Assembly: GCF_001889545.1 (NCBI RefSeq) | Contig: NZ_CP018194.1 | Coordinates: forward strand, 776,001-840,000 | DNA length: 64,000 nt | Source of the DNA: Granulibacter bethesdensis | Lineage (GTDB): Bacteria; Pseudomonadota; Alphaproteobacteria; Acetobacterales; Acetobacteraceae | Reading direction: 5' to 3' | Shown here: piece by piece, positions 7,479-17,644 of the stretch | Position numbering within the stretch: the stretch's first letter is position 1 | Layout: each line of letters starts with the position of its first letter | Made by a program: the position numbers and the translations under genes | The notes under the pieces: model-generated | Seen by the model: only the letters and a program-made list of their open reading frames with translations | Database searches by the model: none | What the model was told of the DNA's origin: nothing

Positions 7479-9085
7479 GTCTCCAGCAGGCTTTGATAGC
7501 ATTGCGGTCGGGACAGGCCGCCGCATGCGAAACCATCTGTCGTCGCCTGCTGGCAAACAGGACCGCCTCTGCCGATCAGGCCCGTCTATTGTTGGGGCTG
7601 GCTCTGGCAGTGCAGGAAGAAAAAGCTGAATCGCTGGAGCTTCTGTTGGGCGTGGCCCGTGCTCATCCACAGGCAGCGCATCCGTTTCGTGATCTTGCCG
7701 GATTGATGCATGGCCGTGACCACGCCATGGAGGTACTCCTGATCGCCGCAGGGGCGCATGCGTCGGAGGATGCAAATCTCGCCATTTTTCATGCAGAATG
7801 GCTGGAGCTCCGAGGCCGTAAACAGGCGGCTGAAGCGCGTCTTGTACAGTTCCTGACCCAGGCGAGCCTGAAAAAATCCGCCGGAGAGGCTGCCGTCCTG
7901 CGTGCTTATGCTCTGCTGCTGGCAGGGCGTAACGCTCTGCCCGAAGCAAGGGAGGCGATGAAGCGTGCCACCGCGCTGGAGCCGAACCATGCTGCCGGAT
8001 GGACCAATCTGGCGAATATTCTGACGGCGCTGAAAGACTTCCCGGCTGCTCAGCAGGCTCATGACCGGGCTGCTGCCTGCGCCCCCAACGATCCACGCAT
8101 GCGGATGAACCGGGCCTTGACCCTTTTGAAAGCAGGCCGTTATGCGGAGGGATGGGCTGATTACGAAGCCCGTCTGGCAATCGGAGATCGCCTCATGTTT
8201 CCGGTTTCTTCTCTGTTGCAGAAAGAAGAATGCCGATCCGGGCTGGATGGTGTGCGTATACTGGTCGTTTCTGAGCAGGGTTTTGGCGATACCATCCAAT
8301 TTCTCCGCTATATTCCGCTCCTTGCTGCCCGTGGCGCACGGGTGCGGCTGTTTGTGCCTCCTGAACTGGTTACTGTGGCGGAGACAGTGGCGGGGGTGGA
8401 AAGCGTGGCAGGCATGGATGGCATTGCGCCCGCTTTTGACCGTCATGTGCCGATGATGAGTTTGCCTTATCTGCTGGATGTCGCTTTTGTTCCGATGCAT
8501 GAACCATATCTTGCGGTTTCAGAATCGCGTGCCCGACACTGGCGGGAGCTGCTTCCTCCCCGTCCGGCGCGTGGGCGGATCGGTCTGGTCTGGGCCGGGG
8601 CCTCACGCAATCATCCTGATGCCACCGCCATTGATCGACGTCGCAGTATGTCTTTGCAGGATCTGGCATCGCTGGCAGAAATTCCGGATATGGTTTTCGT
8701 CAATCTACAGATGGGGCCTCCATCTATTCAGGCGCAGGAAAAGCACGCTTTTCGCTTTGCCCCTGACATTACTGGTCAGATCAGGGATTTTGCTGACAGC
8801 GCTGCTATTCTGAGTATGCTTGACGCACTGGTGACTGTGGATACATCCATTGCCCATCTTGGAGGTGCATTGGGGGTGCCGGTGCTGATGCTGGATCGGC
8901 TGGACCATTGCTGGCGCTGGTCAGACCCCTGTGAATTGATATCCACTGTGCCGAATACTGAAACCGGTGGGTTGAAAACGCGATGGTATCCGTCGATGCA
9001 GCTGTTCCGCCAAACCACCCCGATGGACTGGCAGGAGCCTGTTAAGTGCCTGCACAACACATTGCGCGTGTTATCGCTGCAATAA
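7475..9085 (+). CDS. Tetratricopeptide-repeat protein with C-terminal glycosyltransferase-like domain
   Basis: A protein of about 536 residues. The N-terminal half holds TPR-like helix pairs (clearest around residues 140-240, for example AREAMKRATALEPNHAAGWT and the following AQQAHDRAAACAPNDPRMRM). The C-terminal half resembles GT9/heptosyltransferase-type folds: EQGFGDTIQFLRYIP, GLVWAGASRNHPD, and a final VTVDTSIAHLGGALGVPVLM donor-site motif. Such TPR-GT proteins are common in alphaproteobacteria; their acceptors are mostly unknown, with surface glycan or flagellin modification often suspected. The TTG start overlaps the oxyR stop (TTGA) after a GGAGG-like site, implying translational coupling. 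Confidence 0.8.
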   Translation: MSLQQALIALRSGQAAACETICRRLLANRTASADQARLLLGLALAVQEEKAESLELLLGVARAHPQAAHPFRDLAGLMHGRDHAMEVLLIAAGAHASEDANLAIFHAEWLELRGRKQAAEARLVQFLTQASLKKSAGEAAVLRAYALLLAGRNALPEAREAMKRATALEPNHAAGWTNLANILTALKDFPAAQQAHDRAAACAPNDPRMRMNRALTLLKAGRYAEGWADYEARLAIGDRLMFPVSSLLQKEECRSGLDGVRILVVSEQGFGDTIQFLRYIPLLAARGARVRLFVPPELVTVAETVAGVESVAGMDGIAPAFDRHVPMMSLPYLLDVAFVPMHEPYLAVSESRARHWRELLPPRPARGRIGLVWAGASRNHPDATAIDRRRSMSLQDLASLAEIPDMVFVNLQMGPPSIQAQEKHAFRFAPDITGQIRDFADSAAILSMLDALVTVDTSIAHLGGALGVPVLMLDRLDHCWRWSDPCELISTVPNTETGGLKTRWYPSMQLFRQTTPMDWQEPVKCLHNTLRVLSLQ

Positions 9086-9232
9086 TCCTTATAAAATCGT
9101 TCTTTATTTTTTCACTGATGCTGGCAAAGCAGAAAAGCTTTGACTAGAAGCGAAAAGCGATTCTCGATCACTATAAACATGATCGGCCTCGGGGGCGTTT
9201 TGCCAACGCTTGCGACAAATAAGGGGATTTTG

Positions 9233-9502
9233 ATGTCTAAGGCTTTTATTGCCCAGGTTATTCAGGAAAGCGCTGATCTGACCGGCGTGGCGGCAAACCG
9301 CACGGCGAGCGATCTTATCACCGCGATCGTGAAGGAGATGAAGAAGAACGGCAAATTTACACTGCCGAGCTTTGGTACCTTTACTGTCAGGAAGACCAAG
9401 GCGCGCAAGGGTCTCAATCCGCGGACAGGTGAGCAGATCAAGGTCAAGGCTGGAAAGACAGTTCGTTTCAAGGCCTCTCCGAACCTGAAAAAATCTGTCT
9501 GA
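9233..9502 (+). CDS. HU-family DNA-binding protein
   Basis: An 89-residue nucleoid protein with the HU/IHF pattern: N-terminal helices, then the core GKFTLPSFGTFTVRKTKARK and the DNA-binding arm RKGLNPRTGEQIKVKA. HU bends and compacts DNA as a dimer. The start at 9233 (MSKAFIAQ) follows AAGGGGA; an upstream ATG at 9182 would add a non-conserved extension. A possible -10 (CTATAA, 9171-9176) precedes it. A strong terminator follows. Confidence 0.92.
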   Translation: MSKAFIAQVIQESADLTGVAANRTASDLITAIVKEMKKNGKFTLPSFGTFTVRKTKARKGLNPRTGEQIKVKAGKTVRFKASPNLKKSV

Positions 9503-9509
9503 CTGAAGC

Positions 9510-9539
9510 AAAACGGCCGCTGGGGAAGCGGCCGTTTTT
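9510..9539 (+). terminator. Terminator of the HU gene
   Basis: The stem AAACGGCCGC/GCGGCCGTTT with a 7-nt loop runs into TTTTT. The A-rich left flank could let it also act on the convergent parE transcript. Confidence 0.88.
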
Positions 9540-9578
9540 GTTATGTAGTCTGTTCTTTGGATTTTTTGTTCTGAAGCC

Positions 9579-11612
9579 TCAAATATCCAGATCTCCTGCG
9601 CGGGGCGCGTTGTCCTGAATAAATTGAAACCGCAGTTCCGGTTTCTTGCCCATCAGGCTTTCCACCAGTTCCCCTGTCCGTGCCCGATCTTCCGGTGGCG
9701 TCAGAACTTTCAGCAGAACCCGGCGTGCGGGATCCATTGTGGTTTCCTTCAGAATGGCCGGTGGCATTTCGCCGAGCCCCTTGAAGCGGCTGACTTCGAT
9801 TTTTCCAGTTTTCTTGAAGCCGGATTTCATGAGCCTGTCGAGTTCCGCATCATCCATTGCATAGCGGGAGATGGCTCCTTGCGTCAGACGGTATAGCGGC
9901 GGCTGTGCCAGATAGATGTGTCCACGACGGACCAGTTCCGGCAATTCCCGGTAGAAAAATGTCATCAACAGGCTGGCGATATGCGCGCCATCGACATCGG
10001 CATCAGTCATGATGATCACGCGGCCATAGCGGAGCCGCGCAATGTCAAACCGTTCCCCGACCCCACAGCCGAGCGCCTCGATCAGATCCTTAAGTTCCTG
10101 ATTCTGTCGTAATTTGTCGGCGGATGCGCTGGCGACGTTGAGAATTTTGCCGCGCAGAGGCAGTACGGCCTGTGTTTCACGCCGGCGGGCCTGCTTGGCT
10201 GATCCGCCCGCACTGTCGCCCTCAACCAGAAACAGTTCGGTTTCGGCGGCATTTTCGCTGGAACAGTCAGCCAGTTTGCCGGGCAGACGCAGCCGTCTTG
10301 TGGCTGATTTACGTGGCGTGTCTTTCTGCTCGCGTCGCCGGATTCGCTCTTCCGCCCGTTCGATGACGTAAGCAAGAAGATTATCCGCTCCGGCCGGATC
10401 GCCCGCCATAAAATGGTCGAAGCGGTCCCGCATTGCGGATTCAACCAGTCGTACCGCTTCCGGACTGGTCAGTTTTTCCTTGGTCTGGCCCTGAAACTGT
10501 GGCTCCCGCACAAAGGCTGACAGCTTGGCCGCCAGGGATCCCATGATGTCTTCCGCGGTAATGGCGGATGCGCGTTTATTACCGCGCTGTTCTCCCCAGG
10601 CGCGCAGCCCCTTTAAAAGGGCTGCGCGAAATCCTTGCTCATGTGTGCCGCCAAGGGGAGTCGGGACTGTATTGCAGTAAGAGTGGACAAAACCGTCTGC
10701 GCCCTCCAGCCAGGCCAGCGCCCATTCAACCCGTCCGCCTGTGCTGTTTTCCTTTTGTCCGTCCCCCTTCATATCCGCTTCTCCGGACCATATCTGGGAG
10801 ACGGCAAGCGGGGTCTCGCCAATATCCTCGGCCAGACTGTCACGCAGGCCGCCGGGAAAGTGCAGGGTTGCTTCGGCGGGAATGTCTTCTTTGCCGCTGT
10901 TTTTCAGCAGGGATGGATCGCATTTCCAGCGGATTTGCACACCGCGGAACAGATAGGCTTTGGACCGGCACAGCCTGTAAAGCCGTGCGGGCGAGAAGCT
11001 GAGGCGTCCGAAAATCTCTTCGTCCGGGGTGAAGCGAATTTGCGTCCCCCGACGGTTCGGAGTGGCGCCGACCTCGATCAACGGCGTCATTGGCTTGCCG
11101 CGTGCATAGCTTTGCCGCCACAGCACCCGGTTGCGTGCGACCTCGACCTCCATCGTGGCGGACAAGGCATTGACGACAGAGCTGCCGACCCCATGCAGGC
11201 CGCCGGAGGTGGCATATGCCTTGCCAGCGAATTTCCCGCCGGAGTGCAAAGTCGTCAGAATGACTTCCAGAGCACTGAGAGTCTTGAATTTCGGATGCGG
11301 ATCGATCGGAATGCCACGCCCGTTATCGCGGACGGTCACGGTGTTGCCGGTATCGAGCGTCAGATCAATGACCGTGGCATGTCCGGCCACGGCTTCATCC
11401 ATCGCGTTATCCAGAATTTCGGCAACAAGGTGGTGCAGGGCGTTTTCATCCGTGCCACCAATATACATGCCGGGGCGGCGGCGAACTGGCTCCAGACCTT
11501 CCAGAACTTCGATATCCTTGGCGGAGTAATCATCCTCGTGCATCTCCGTCCGCTGCTTTGCGCCGCGTTGAGACGGAGGGGGGGATTTCGCGCCGCCAAA
11601 AAGATCGTTCAT
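9579..11612 (-). CDS. parE: DNA topoisomerase IV subunit B
   Basis: A 677-residue type IIA topoisomerase ATPase subunit; with ParC it decatenates daughter chromosomes. The GHKL ATPase domain shows ILDNAMDEAV, DNGRGIP and GLHGVGSSVVNALS. The TOPRIM domain shows LFLVEGDSAGGSAKQ, PLRGKILNV and the acidic triad IIMTDADVDGAH. The length and the R-rich start RRRPGMYIGGTDE fit ParE and not GyrB (GyrB is usually about 800 residues). The start at 11612 (MNDLFGG) was chosen because upstream codons are not conserved. Confidence 0.93.
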   Translation of the reverse strand: MNDLFGGAKSPPPSQRGAKQRTEMHEDDYSAKDIEVLEGLEPVRRRPGMYIGGTDENALHHLVAEILDNAMDEAVAGHATVIDLTLDTGNTVTVRDNGRGIPIDPHPKFKTLSALEVILTTLHSGGKFAGKAYATSGGLHGVGSSVVNALSATMEVEVARNRVLWRQSYARGKPMTPLIEVGATPNRRGTQIRFTPDEEIFGRLSFSPARLYRLCRSKAYLFRGVQIRWKCDPSLLKNSGKEDIPAEATLHFPGGLRDSLAEDIGETPLAVSQIWSGEADMKGDGQKENSTGGRVEWALAWLEGADGFVHSYCNTVPTPLGGTHEQGFRAALLKGLRAWGEQRGNKRASAITAEDIMGSLAAKLSAFVREPQFQGQTKEKLTSPEAVRLVESAMRDRFDHFMAGDPAGADNLLAYVIERAEERIRRREQKDTPRKSATRRLRLPGKLADCSSENAAETELFLVEGDSAGGSAKQARRRETQAVLPLRGKILNVASASADKLRQNQELKDLIEALGCGVGERFDIARLRYGRVIIMTDADVDGAHIASLLMTFFYRELPELVRRGHIYLAQPPLYRLTQGAISRYAMDDAELDRLMKSGFKKTGKIEVSRFKGLGEMPPAILKETTMDPARRVLLKVLTPPEDRARTGELVESLMGKKPELRFQFIQDNAPRAGDLDI

Positions 11613-11686
11613 GGTGTGTTCCCGTGCCGCTGCCCCATGTCGTTTAACGGTCCGGGGCAGGTGGGGCAAGCGTGGTGCCGTCAGCA

Positions 11687-11720
11687 ATAACGCCGGGGAC
11701 GTTTCCGCCCCCGGCGTTAT
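11687..11720 (-). terminator. Terminator-like hairpin after dps
   Basis: A perfect 12-bp stem (ATAACGCCGGGG/CCCCGGCGTTAT) with a 10-nt loop, lying between dps and parE on the leftward strand. No long T run follows, so termination strength is uncertain. Confidence 0.5.
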
Positions 11721-11761
11721 GATCAGGCAGAAACTGCCTTCAGCGCCGACTCCGGATCGGA

Positions 11762-12295
11762 TCAGAAGCCGCTTGGCTCCTGAATATGGGCTTCCAGGAA
11801 CCACAGAGACTTATCAAAGGCGCGCGAAGCCTCGGTGAACAGGTCGGATGTTCCTGCATCCCCGGCTTCATCGGTATCGTCGATGTTTTTGCGTACCGCA
11901 TTGGCCAACAGACCGAACCGTTCCACCAGTGCGACAATGTGGTCTTTGATCGTATAGATATCCGTCGGATAGGGCGGCAGGGAAGTTGTGGCGCTGACCG
12001 TCTGCAGGGTGCCAAAGGCGGTGCCGCCGAGGACTGCGACGCGTTCAGCAAATTTGTCGACCAGATCATCCACCTGGGTGCGCAGGGTATCGAGCAGTTC
12101 GTGCACGCCGATGAATTGCGGGCCTTTGATGTTCCAATGGGCCTGTTTCAGGATCAGCGCGGTATCGATGGCATCCGCCAGACGGGCGTTCAGCAGCTCG
12201 ATAGAGACTTTGCGCGCATTGGACTGAAGGTCGATGTGATTTTTGTGAGTCAGCGCGGCGTGGCTTTTTGCCTTCGCGAGATTGGAATCCGGCAT
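11762..12295 (-). CDS. dps: Dps ferritin-like DNA-protection protein
   Basis: A 177-residue Dps-family protein. The ferroxidase-site residues are in KQAHWNIKG and in the GVHELLDTLRTQVDD block. Dps dodecamers oxidise and store iron and shield DNA during starvation or peroxide stress. The basic N-terminal tail (AKAKSHAALTHKNH) could contact DNA. The start at 12295 follows GAGGAGAG. It is divergent from dapD and has a possible stress-sigma promoter upstream, reported as a finding. Confidence 0.93.
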   Translation of the reverse strand: MPDSNLAKAKSHAALTHKNHIDLQSNARKVSIELLNARLADAIDTALILKQAHWNIKGPQFIGVHELLDTLRTQVDDLVDKFAERVAVLGGTAFGTLQTVSATTSLPPYPTDIYTIKDHIVALVERFGLLANAVRKNIDDTDEAGDAGTSDLFTEASRAFDKSLWFLEAHIQEPSGF

Positions 12296-12491
12296 GCCTC
12301 TCTCCTCAATGCTTGGTGCAGGTTACGGTCTTCCGGGCTGGAAGGCGCTTTGTGCTCCAACGCGAGCGAGAGGATAAGCGTTTCCTTTCGGTTTCGACAT
12401 TCCCGTCCTGCGTAAGGCTCCTATGAGAATAAAGGTATGGGAATACGGGCGTCTGCTCCGCTGTTCTGACAGTCAGTACGATGATGGTGCG

Positions 12492-12520
12492 TTGACAGGG
12501 CGGGCATGCCCTGAGCATGG
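12492..12520 (+). promoter_or_regulatory. Candidate dapD promoter
   Basis: A consensus -35, TTGACA (12492-12497), is followed after 17 bp by a poor -10 (GCATGG). The spacer carries a 10-bp palindrome GGGCATGCCC (12502-12511). It lies 44 bp before the dapD ATG. Confidence 0.35.
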
Positions 12521-12563
12521 TCCGGCCCGGAACATGACTGAATGACAAGCCGGGGAGACTGGA

Positions 12564-13406
12564 ATGAGCATCGACAGCCTGCGGGATAGCATTGATCGCC
12601 TTTGGGAAAACCGGGAGGGTCTGTCCTCCGCCACGACAGGTGAGGCACGGGACGCGGTCGAAGAAGCTCTGCGTTTGCTTGATTCCGGCCAGGTGCGCGT
12701 CGCGGAACCGAAGGCCGAAGGTGGCTGGTCGGTTAATCAGTGGCTGAAGAAGGCGGTGCTGCTGTCTTTTCGTCTGACCGATTCCACTCCGGCGCCGGGA
12801 TTTGGTGCGGTGGCCTCCTATGACAAGGTGCCGCTGAAGTTCGAAGGCTGGGATCAGGCCCGCTTTGCTCAGGGCGGCTTCCGCGTCGTTCCTGGCGCAG
12901 TCGTGCGCCGCAGCGCGTATATCGCACCGGGCGTCGTGCTGATGCCGAGCTTCGTGAATGTCGGCGCGTATGTCGACAGCGGCACGATGATCGATACATG
13001 GGCAACGGTCGGAAGCTGTGCGCAGGTGGGTAAAAACTGCCATATCAGCGGTGGCACCGGTATTGGCGGCGTGCTGGAGCCGTTGCAGGCCGGTCCGGTG
13101 GTGATTGAGGACAACGTGTTCATCGGCGCCCGCTCCGAGGTTGCGGAAGGCGTGGTTGTGGAACAGGGCAGCGTGATTTCAATGGGCGTGTTCATCGGCG
13201 CGTCCACCAAGATCATCGACCGTGCGACCGGTGAGGTTCTGTATGGCCGCGTTCCGGCCTACTCTGTGGTTGTTCCCGGCTCACTCCCCGGAAAGCCGCT
13301 GCCGGATGGGACGCCCGGTCCTTCTCTGGCCTGTGCGGTGATCGTGAAGCGAGTGGATGAGCGCACCCGTTCCAAGACCTCGATCAACGAGCTGCTGCGG
13401 GCCTGA
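12564..13406 (+). CDS. dapD: 2,3,4,5-tetrahydropyridine-2,6-dicarboxylate N-succinyltransferase
   Basis: A 280-residue acyltransferase of the succinylase branch of lysine and meso-diaminopimelate synthesis, acting in the cytoplasm with succinyl-CoA. The helical N-terminal domain is followed by a left-handed beta-helix of hexapeptide repeats (residues about 105-210, such as [20 protein letters not shown] and the following [21 protein letters not shown]). The C-terminal end [18 protein letters not shown] is conserved. The ribosome site GGGGAGA precedes the ATG at 12564. dapE, the next-but-one enzyme of the pathway, follows 100 bp downstream. Confidence 0.95.
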   Translation: MSIDSLRDSIDRLWENREGLSSATTGEARDAVEEALRLLDSGQVRVAEPKAEGGWSVNQWLKKAVLLSFRLTDSTPAPGFGAVASYDKVPLKFEGWDQARFAQGGFRVVPGAVVRRSAYIAPGVVLMPSFVNVGAYVDSGTMIDTWATVGSCAQVGKNCHISGGTGIGGVLEPLQAGPVVIEDNVFIGARSEVAEGVVVEQGSVISMGVFIGASTKIIDRATGEVLYGRVPAYSVVVPGSLPGKPLPDGTPGPSLACAVIVKRVDERTRSKTSINELLRA

Positions 13407-13505
13407 TACGTGGCTGGTAAAGGTGCTTCCGGTCCCGTTGCGTCTCTCTCGTAACGGGATGGGAGGCGGCTTTGTCAGGATACCCAGAGAGGACAAAGAG
13501 AGAGG

Positions 13506-14702
13506 ATGAAGAAGGATAACCCTGTGCCTGTTCCTTTGTCTGATCCTCTGATGTCTGATCCTTTGGCGCTGGCACAGGCGCTGCTGCGTTGTCCCTCCGT
13601 CACGCCGGTTGATGCGGGGGCGCAGTCCGTGCTGGCACAGGCTCTGACGGCGCAGGGCTTTACGGTTACGCCGTTGCCTTTCGGGGATATTGTCAATTTC
13701 TATGCCAAACGGGTCGGTACACGGCCCGGCCCGCATCTCTGCTTTGCCGGGCATACGGATGTCGTGCCGCCCGGTGATGCCCCATGGAGTGTGGATGCCT
13801 TTGCTGGCGAAGTGCATGACGGTGTTCTGATCGGCCGCGGCGCCTGCGACATGAAAGGCGGGATTGCCAGTTTTGTTGCTGCCTGTGCGGGCCGCCCTGA
13901 TCATCCCGGCACGATCAGCCTGCTGATCACCGGGGATGAGGAGGGGGTTGCCACAGATGGCACCGTGCGCGTGCTCGACTGGATGCGGCAGGCCGGAGAA
14001 ATCCCGGATTTCTGCGTAGTGGGGGAGCCAACCAATCCGGCGCGTCTGGGAGAGGTCATCAAGATTGGCAGGCGCGGCAGCCTGAATGCCACGCTGACTG
14101 TGCGTGGACGGCAGGGCCATGTCGCCTATCCGCATCGGGCTGATAATCCGCTGCCCCGTCTGGTGGCGGCGCTGCACGCCCTGGCGACCACGCGGCTGGA
14201 TGACGGCATGGAAGGGTTTGAGCCTTCCTCATTGCAACTGACGACGGTGGATGTCGGTAATCCGGCCACCAATGTCATTCCGGAACAGGCGCAGGCACGG
14301 TTGAATATCCGCTTCAATCCGCTGCATCACGGTGCTGACCTGACGAGATGGCTGCGCGGAATCGTGCGGGATCATGCGCCGGATGCGGAGGTGGATATCG
14401 CCATTTCCGGTGAGGCTTTCGTCACGGACCCTGATCGCGATCCGCGCCCCGGCGCCAGCCATGGCATCGCGGCGTTGCGGAGGGCGATCCAGCAGATCAC
14501 CGGCCTGTCACCCCGGCTGGATACGGGGGGTGGCACATCGGATGCGCGGTTCATCACCCATCTGTGCCCTGTCGTGGAGTTTGGTCTGGTGGGGGCCACC
14601 ATGCATCAGCGGGACGAGGCAGTTGCGGTGCAGGATCTGCGGGATCTGACCAGAATTTATGAAGCCCTGCTGGATCTCTATCTCGGAAAGGACGGCTCAT
14701 GA
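13506..14702 (+). CDS. dapE: Succinyl-diaminopimelate desuccinylase
   Basis: A 398-residue M20 zinc metallohydrolase that releases succinate from N-succinyl-LL-DAP. Visible metal and catalytic motifs are [22 protein letters not shown] and TGDEEG, plus a C-terminal GGTSDARF. The first 15 residues before the second ATG (13551) look poorly conserved, so translation could begin at either. It overlaps the following membrane-protein gene by 4 bp (ATGA), so the two are translationally coupled. Confidence 0.95.
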   Translation: MKKDNPVPVPLSDPLMSDPLALAQALLRCPSVTPVDAGAQSVLAQALTAQGFTVTPLPFGDIVNFYAKRVGTRPGPHLCFAGHTDVVPPGDAPWSVDAFAGEVHDGVLIGRGACDMKGGIASFVAACAGRPDHPGTISLLITGDEEGVATDGTVRVLDWMRQAGEIPDFCVVGEPTNPARLGEVIKIGRRGSLNATLTVRGRQGHVAYPHRADNPLPRLVAALHALATTRLDDGMEGFEPSSLQLTTVDVGNPATNVIPEQAQARLNIRFNPLHHGADLTRWLRGIVRDHAPDAEVDIAISGEAFVTDPDRDPRPGASHGIAALRRAIQQITGLSPRLDTGGGTSDARFITHLCPVVEFGLVGATMHQRDEAVAVQDLRDLTRIYEALLDLYLGKDGS

Positions 14703-15340
14703 TCGGCCCGAACCGTTTCAGGCAAGGTGACGCACCTTCGGGAGAGTCGCGTCAGCGTATCGTGCTGCGCGGGCTGGTGCGACTGGCGCGTTTTGACCGG
14801 CGTGGCCTGAGTGATTTCGGATCGGGGATCGAAGCGCTGCTCGGTGCTCTGGCGCCCGTCATCGGCTGCGCTCTGGCGGTGTCACTGCTGCTGGTGTTCA
14901 ATCATGCAAGCCGGGCAGGACTTGCCTATCTGCTGCAAAGCATCGTTTTGCTGCTGACCCCTCTGCTGGTGTCGGACATTCTGGTGCATTTCTGGAACAG
15001 GCGGCAGGAATGGGGGCTGTATGCAACCGTTCTGATCTGGAGCCAGTGGATCGCACTGTTCGCGGGCATGATTCTGTTGCTTGCGGCACAGGTGATGGTC
15101 AGCGCCGGATTACAGCAGGAAGATGCCGTGGCTGTGCTGGTTATGCTGCTGGCTGTTTATGGCATCGCGTTGCAATGTTTTCTGGCGCGGGTCATTTTGA
15201 ATATCTCTGCATTGCGTATCATTGTCCTGATCGTGCTGACCAATCTGGGTACTGCGGTGCTGGCATTTGGGCCGGCGCAGATATCCCGCATGATGCACCC
15301 TCCGCACCACGCGTCTGTTCCTGCGGAGAAAGCAGGGTGA
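14699..15340 (+). CDS. Uncharacterised membrane protein coupled to dapE
   Basis: I do not recognise the family. The 213-residue protein has a basic soluble N-terminus of about 50 residues and then roughly five hydrophobic segments (around residues 48-68, 76-93, 104-128, 140-162, 168-190). The tail is short and rich in His and Pro. It starts inside the dapE stop codon (ATGA) and its own stop overlaps the next gene by GTGA, so dapE, this gene and the next form one coupled unit. Its function cannot be inferred beyond co-expression. Confidence 0.7.
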   Translation: MIGPNRFRQGDAPSGESRQRIVLRGLVRLARFDRRGLSDFGSGIEALLGALAPVIGCALAVSLLLVFNHASRAGLAYLLQSIVLLLTPLLVSDILVHFWNRRQEWGLYATVLIWSQWIALFAGMILLLAAQVMVSAGLQQEDAVAVLVMLLAVYGIALQCFLARVILNISALRIIVLIVLTNLGTAVLAFGPAQISRMMHPPHHASVPAEKAG

Positions 15341-15903
15341 GTGGTCGGAACTGCCTGCTTCCGGCCCGGATAGCATGCGGCATGGTGGTGGGGCATGGTT
15401 CTGACAAGCTTGCCGGTCCGGTCCGCGGGAGGGAACTGCTGGTCAGTTTTGCGGTGTTACCGCTTTGTCTGATCATTGGCGGATTGCTCAGACTGTATGA
15501 TGTAAGGTCAGGAGCCGTCACACTCCCGCCCGGCATTTCGACAGGGCATATGTTGGCGGCGCATGTCCTGCTGCTGATGCTGGCGTGGCTGGGTTATCTG
15601 GCTCTGTCCTACGAACTGGCAGGCGTGGCGGAGCGGCGGGCACAATGGCCGCGTTTCGTCATGGTCATCAACTGGGTGTTTCTGATCCAGTATGTCATGA
15701 CCGCCATCAGCTATGTGCCGCAGCTTCTGCACTGGCCGTCCTTGCTGATACAGCTTGCCGCACTCTGCTTCGGCGGCTGGGCGTTGTGGGTCGAGTGGTT
15801 CGCAACCCGGAATACTCTGGGCCTGCCAGGACTCGCTGCCGCCGGGCTGGTGGCGCTGGATACGATGCTGTCTGTCGGCCTGGTGGCTATGGCGCCCGGC
15901 TGA
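15337..15903 (+). CDS. Uncharacterised membrane protein, second of a coupled pair
   Basis: 188 residues from a GTG at 15337 that overlaps the previous stop and follows GCGGAG. An ATG at 15382 is the alternative start. It has five likely membrane segments (near residues 30-48, 70-90, 105-128, 132-150, 160-182). No family signature is recognised. It is separated by no gap from truA, which is convergent and ends at the next base. Confidence 0.65.
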   Translation: MSGRNCLLPARIACGMVVGHGSDKLAGPVRGRELLVSFAVLPLCLIIGGLLRLYDVRSGAVTLPPGISTGHMLAAHVLLLMLAWLGYLALSYELAGVAERRAQWPRFVMVINWVFLIQYVMTAISYVPQLLHWPSLLIQLAALCFGGWALWVEWFATRNTLGLPGLAAAGLVALDTMLSVGLVAMAPG

Positions 15904-16722
15904 TCACGTAAACGGGTCCTGTTCATAGACTACTCCGGTCAGGGCCAGCCCGTCCGGTGGTGCGGTTGGTCCGGCTTTGGCGCGGTCACAGGCAGCAAGC
16001 GCAGCGGAAATATGCTCTGCTGTCCAGCGTCCGTCGCCGACCAGTTTCAGCGTTCCCACCATGTTGCGTACCTGATGATGCAGGAAGCTGCGGGCTTCTG
16101 CGATGATGCTGATGATATCGCCATTACGGCGCACATCCAGCCGGTCGAGAGTGCGCAGCGGGCTTTTGGCCTGACAAGCTGCGGCACGGAATGAGGTGAA
16201 ATCGTGACGCCCCAGCAGATGCTTGGCCGCACTATCCATGGCATCGGCATCCAGCGGCTGGGCAACGTGCCAGACGCGCCCTTCCATCAGCGCTGGCCGC
16301 GCACGGCGGTTGAGAATCAGGTAACGATAGGATCGGCCAATCGCTGAAAAACGGGCATTCCAGCCTTCCGGTGCGTAGGCAGCCTCCAGAATCGCCACCG
16401 GGTAAGGCTTCATATGGAAGTTCAGGGCTTCCCGTACGCGCTCAGGGGGAAATCGGGTGGGAAGGTCTATCTGCGCGACCTGAGCCTCCGCATGCACCCC
16501 CGCATCGGTGCGACCCGCGACGATACTGGCGACCGCCTGGTCCTGTGCCAGCCTGGCAGCAGCCTTTTCCAGCACCCATTGCACGGAAACTGGCCGTCCC
16601 TGATCCACTGCGCTGTCATCCGTGCCCTGTCGCTGCCAGCCGATGAAGGGGGTGCCATCATACTCGATCCGCAGCGCGTAGCGGGTCCATCCGGGTGGTG
16701 GCTCAGGAAAACCCATGCTCAT
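15904..16722 (-). CDS. truA: tRNA pseudouridine(38-40) synthase
   Basis: A protein of about 272 residues. The catalytic aspartate is D73 in [10 protein letters not shown]; the N-terminal [13 protein letters not shown] and the later [14 protein letters not shown] and [15 protein letters not shown] are TruA signatures. It modifies U38-U40 in the anticodon arm of many tRNAs. The start at 16722 ([12 protein letters not shown]), with 16716 as alternative, overlaps the end of fmt by about 20 bp. This makes def-fmt-truA a compact translation-maturation run. Confidence 0.93.
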   Translation of the reverse strand: MSMGFPEPPPGWTRYALRIEYDGTPFIGWQRQGTDDSAVDQGRPVSVQWVLEKAAARLAQDQAVASIVAGRTDAGVHAEAQVAQIDLPTRFPPERVREALNFHMKPYPVAILEAAYAPEGWNARFSAIGRSYRYLILNRRARPALMEGRVWHVAQPLDADAMDSAAKHLLGRHDFTSFRAAACQAKSPLRTLDRLDVRRNGDIISIIAEARSFLHHQVRNMVGTLKLVGDGRWTAEHISAALAACDRAKAGPTAPPDGLALTGVVYEQDPFT

Positions 16723-17635
16723 CCAGCCTGATTCCCGCCGGCAGTTGATGGCCCCGCAGGAACGCGGCGGCATCCAGCGCCGGGCGGCCCGGTTTCTGTA
16801 CCTTGTCCAGGCAAAGCGCACCTTCACCACAGGCGATCAGCAACCTGTCATCTCCGGTGCCGATCACGGTGCCGGGTATGCCGGACGCCTCTGTCACCGC
16901 ATGGGCCGCGAGAATCTTCAGGCCACCACTGAATGTTCCCGGCCATGGATTGAGCGCCCGCACGCGCCTTGCCAGCACGGCGGCAGGCTGGGACCAGTCC
17001 AGCATGCCGTCAGCGCGGCTCAGCTTGGGGGCATAGCAGGCAAGGGTATCATCCTGACTCTCGCCGTCCGGCCGGGTCTCCAGCACATGCAGGATCGCTT
17101 CGGCGCCCGCTGCGGCAAGGGCATCATGCAGTTCTGGCGTGGTGGTGGTTTCGGTGATCGGTACGGCGCGCTTCAGCAGCATCGGACCGGTGTCGAGCCC
17201 TTCTTCCATGCGCATGATGGTAACGCCGCTTTCGGTATCGCCCGCCAGAATAGCGCTCTGGATCGGAGAGGCGCCACGCCAGCGCGGCAGCAGGCTGGCA
17301 TGAATGTTCAGGCAACCGCGCTTCGGCGTATCCAGCATCACCCGGGGCAGGATCAGCCCGTAGGCCGCCACCACGGCAGCGTCGAGGTTCAGCGCCCGGA
17401 AAGCCTCATGCTCATCAGGGGCATTTTTCAGCCGTGACGGGTGGCGGACTTCCAGCCCCAGCGCCTCCGCAGCGCGATGGACGGGGCAGGGGGTCAGGCG
17501 GTGGCCTCGCCCTGCCGGACGCGGGGGCTGGGTATAGACGGCGGCAATGTGGTGTCCCGCCTGATGCAGGGCATGCAGTGCGGGGACTGAAAAATCCGGA
17601 CTGCCCATGAAGGCGAGGGTCAGACGTTCCGCCAT
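16703..17635 (-). CDS. fmt: Methionyl-tRNA formyltransferase
   Basis: A 310-residue enzyme that formylates initiator Met-tRNA using 10-formyl-tetrahydrofolate. The N-terminal domain shows [14 protein letters not shown] and the active-site block [20 protein letters not shown], with DTGPMLL downstream. The C-terminal OB-like domain follows ([12 protein letters not shown]). It lies 9 bp after def, consistent with a shared operon that supplies and then removes the formyl group. Confidence 0.95.
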   Translation of the reverse strand: MAERLTLAFMGSPDFSVPALHALHQAGHHIAAVYTQPPRPAGRGHRLTPCPVHRAAEALGLEVRHPSRLKNAPDEHEAFRALNLDAAVVAAYGLILPRVMLDTPKRGCLNIHASLLPRWRGASPIQSAILAGDTESGVTIMRMEEGLDTGPMLLKRAVPITETTTTPELHDALAAAGAEAILHVLETRPDGESQDDTLACYAPKLSRADGMLDWSQPAAVLARRVRALNPWPGTFSGGLKILAAHAVTEASGIPGTVIGTGDDRLLIACGEGALCLDKVQKPGRPALDAAAFLRGHQLPAGIRLDEHGFS

Positions 17636-17644
17636 GGCGCTGGC

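Noticed and set aside
6285-8180. 631-codon minus-strand frame opposite oxyR and the TPR gene
   Set aside because: No family similarity; repeated RTGTFLLTG-like segments are just the mirror of the oxyR tandem repeat.
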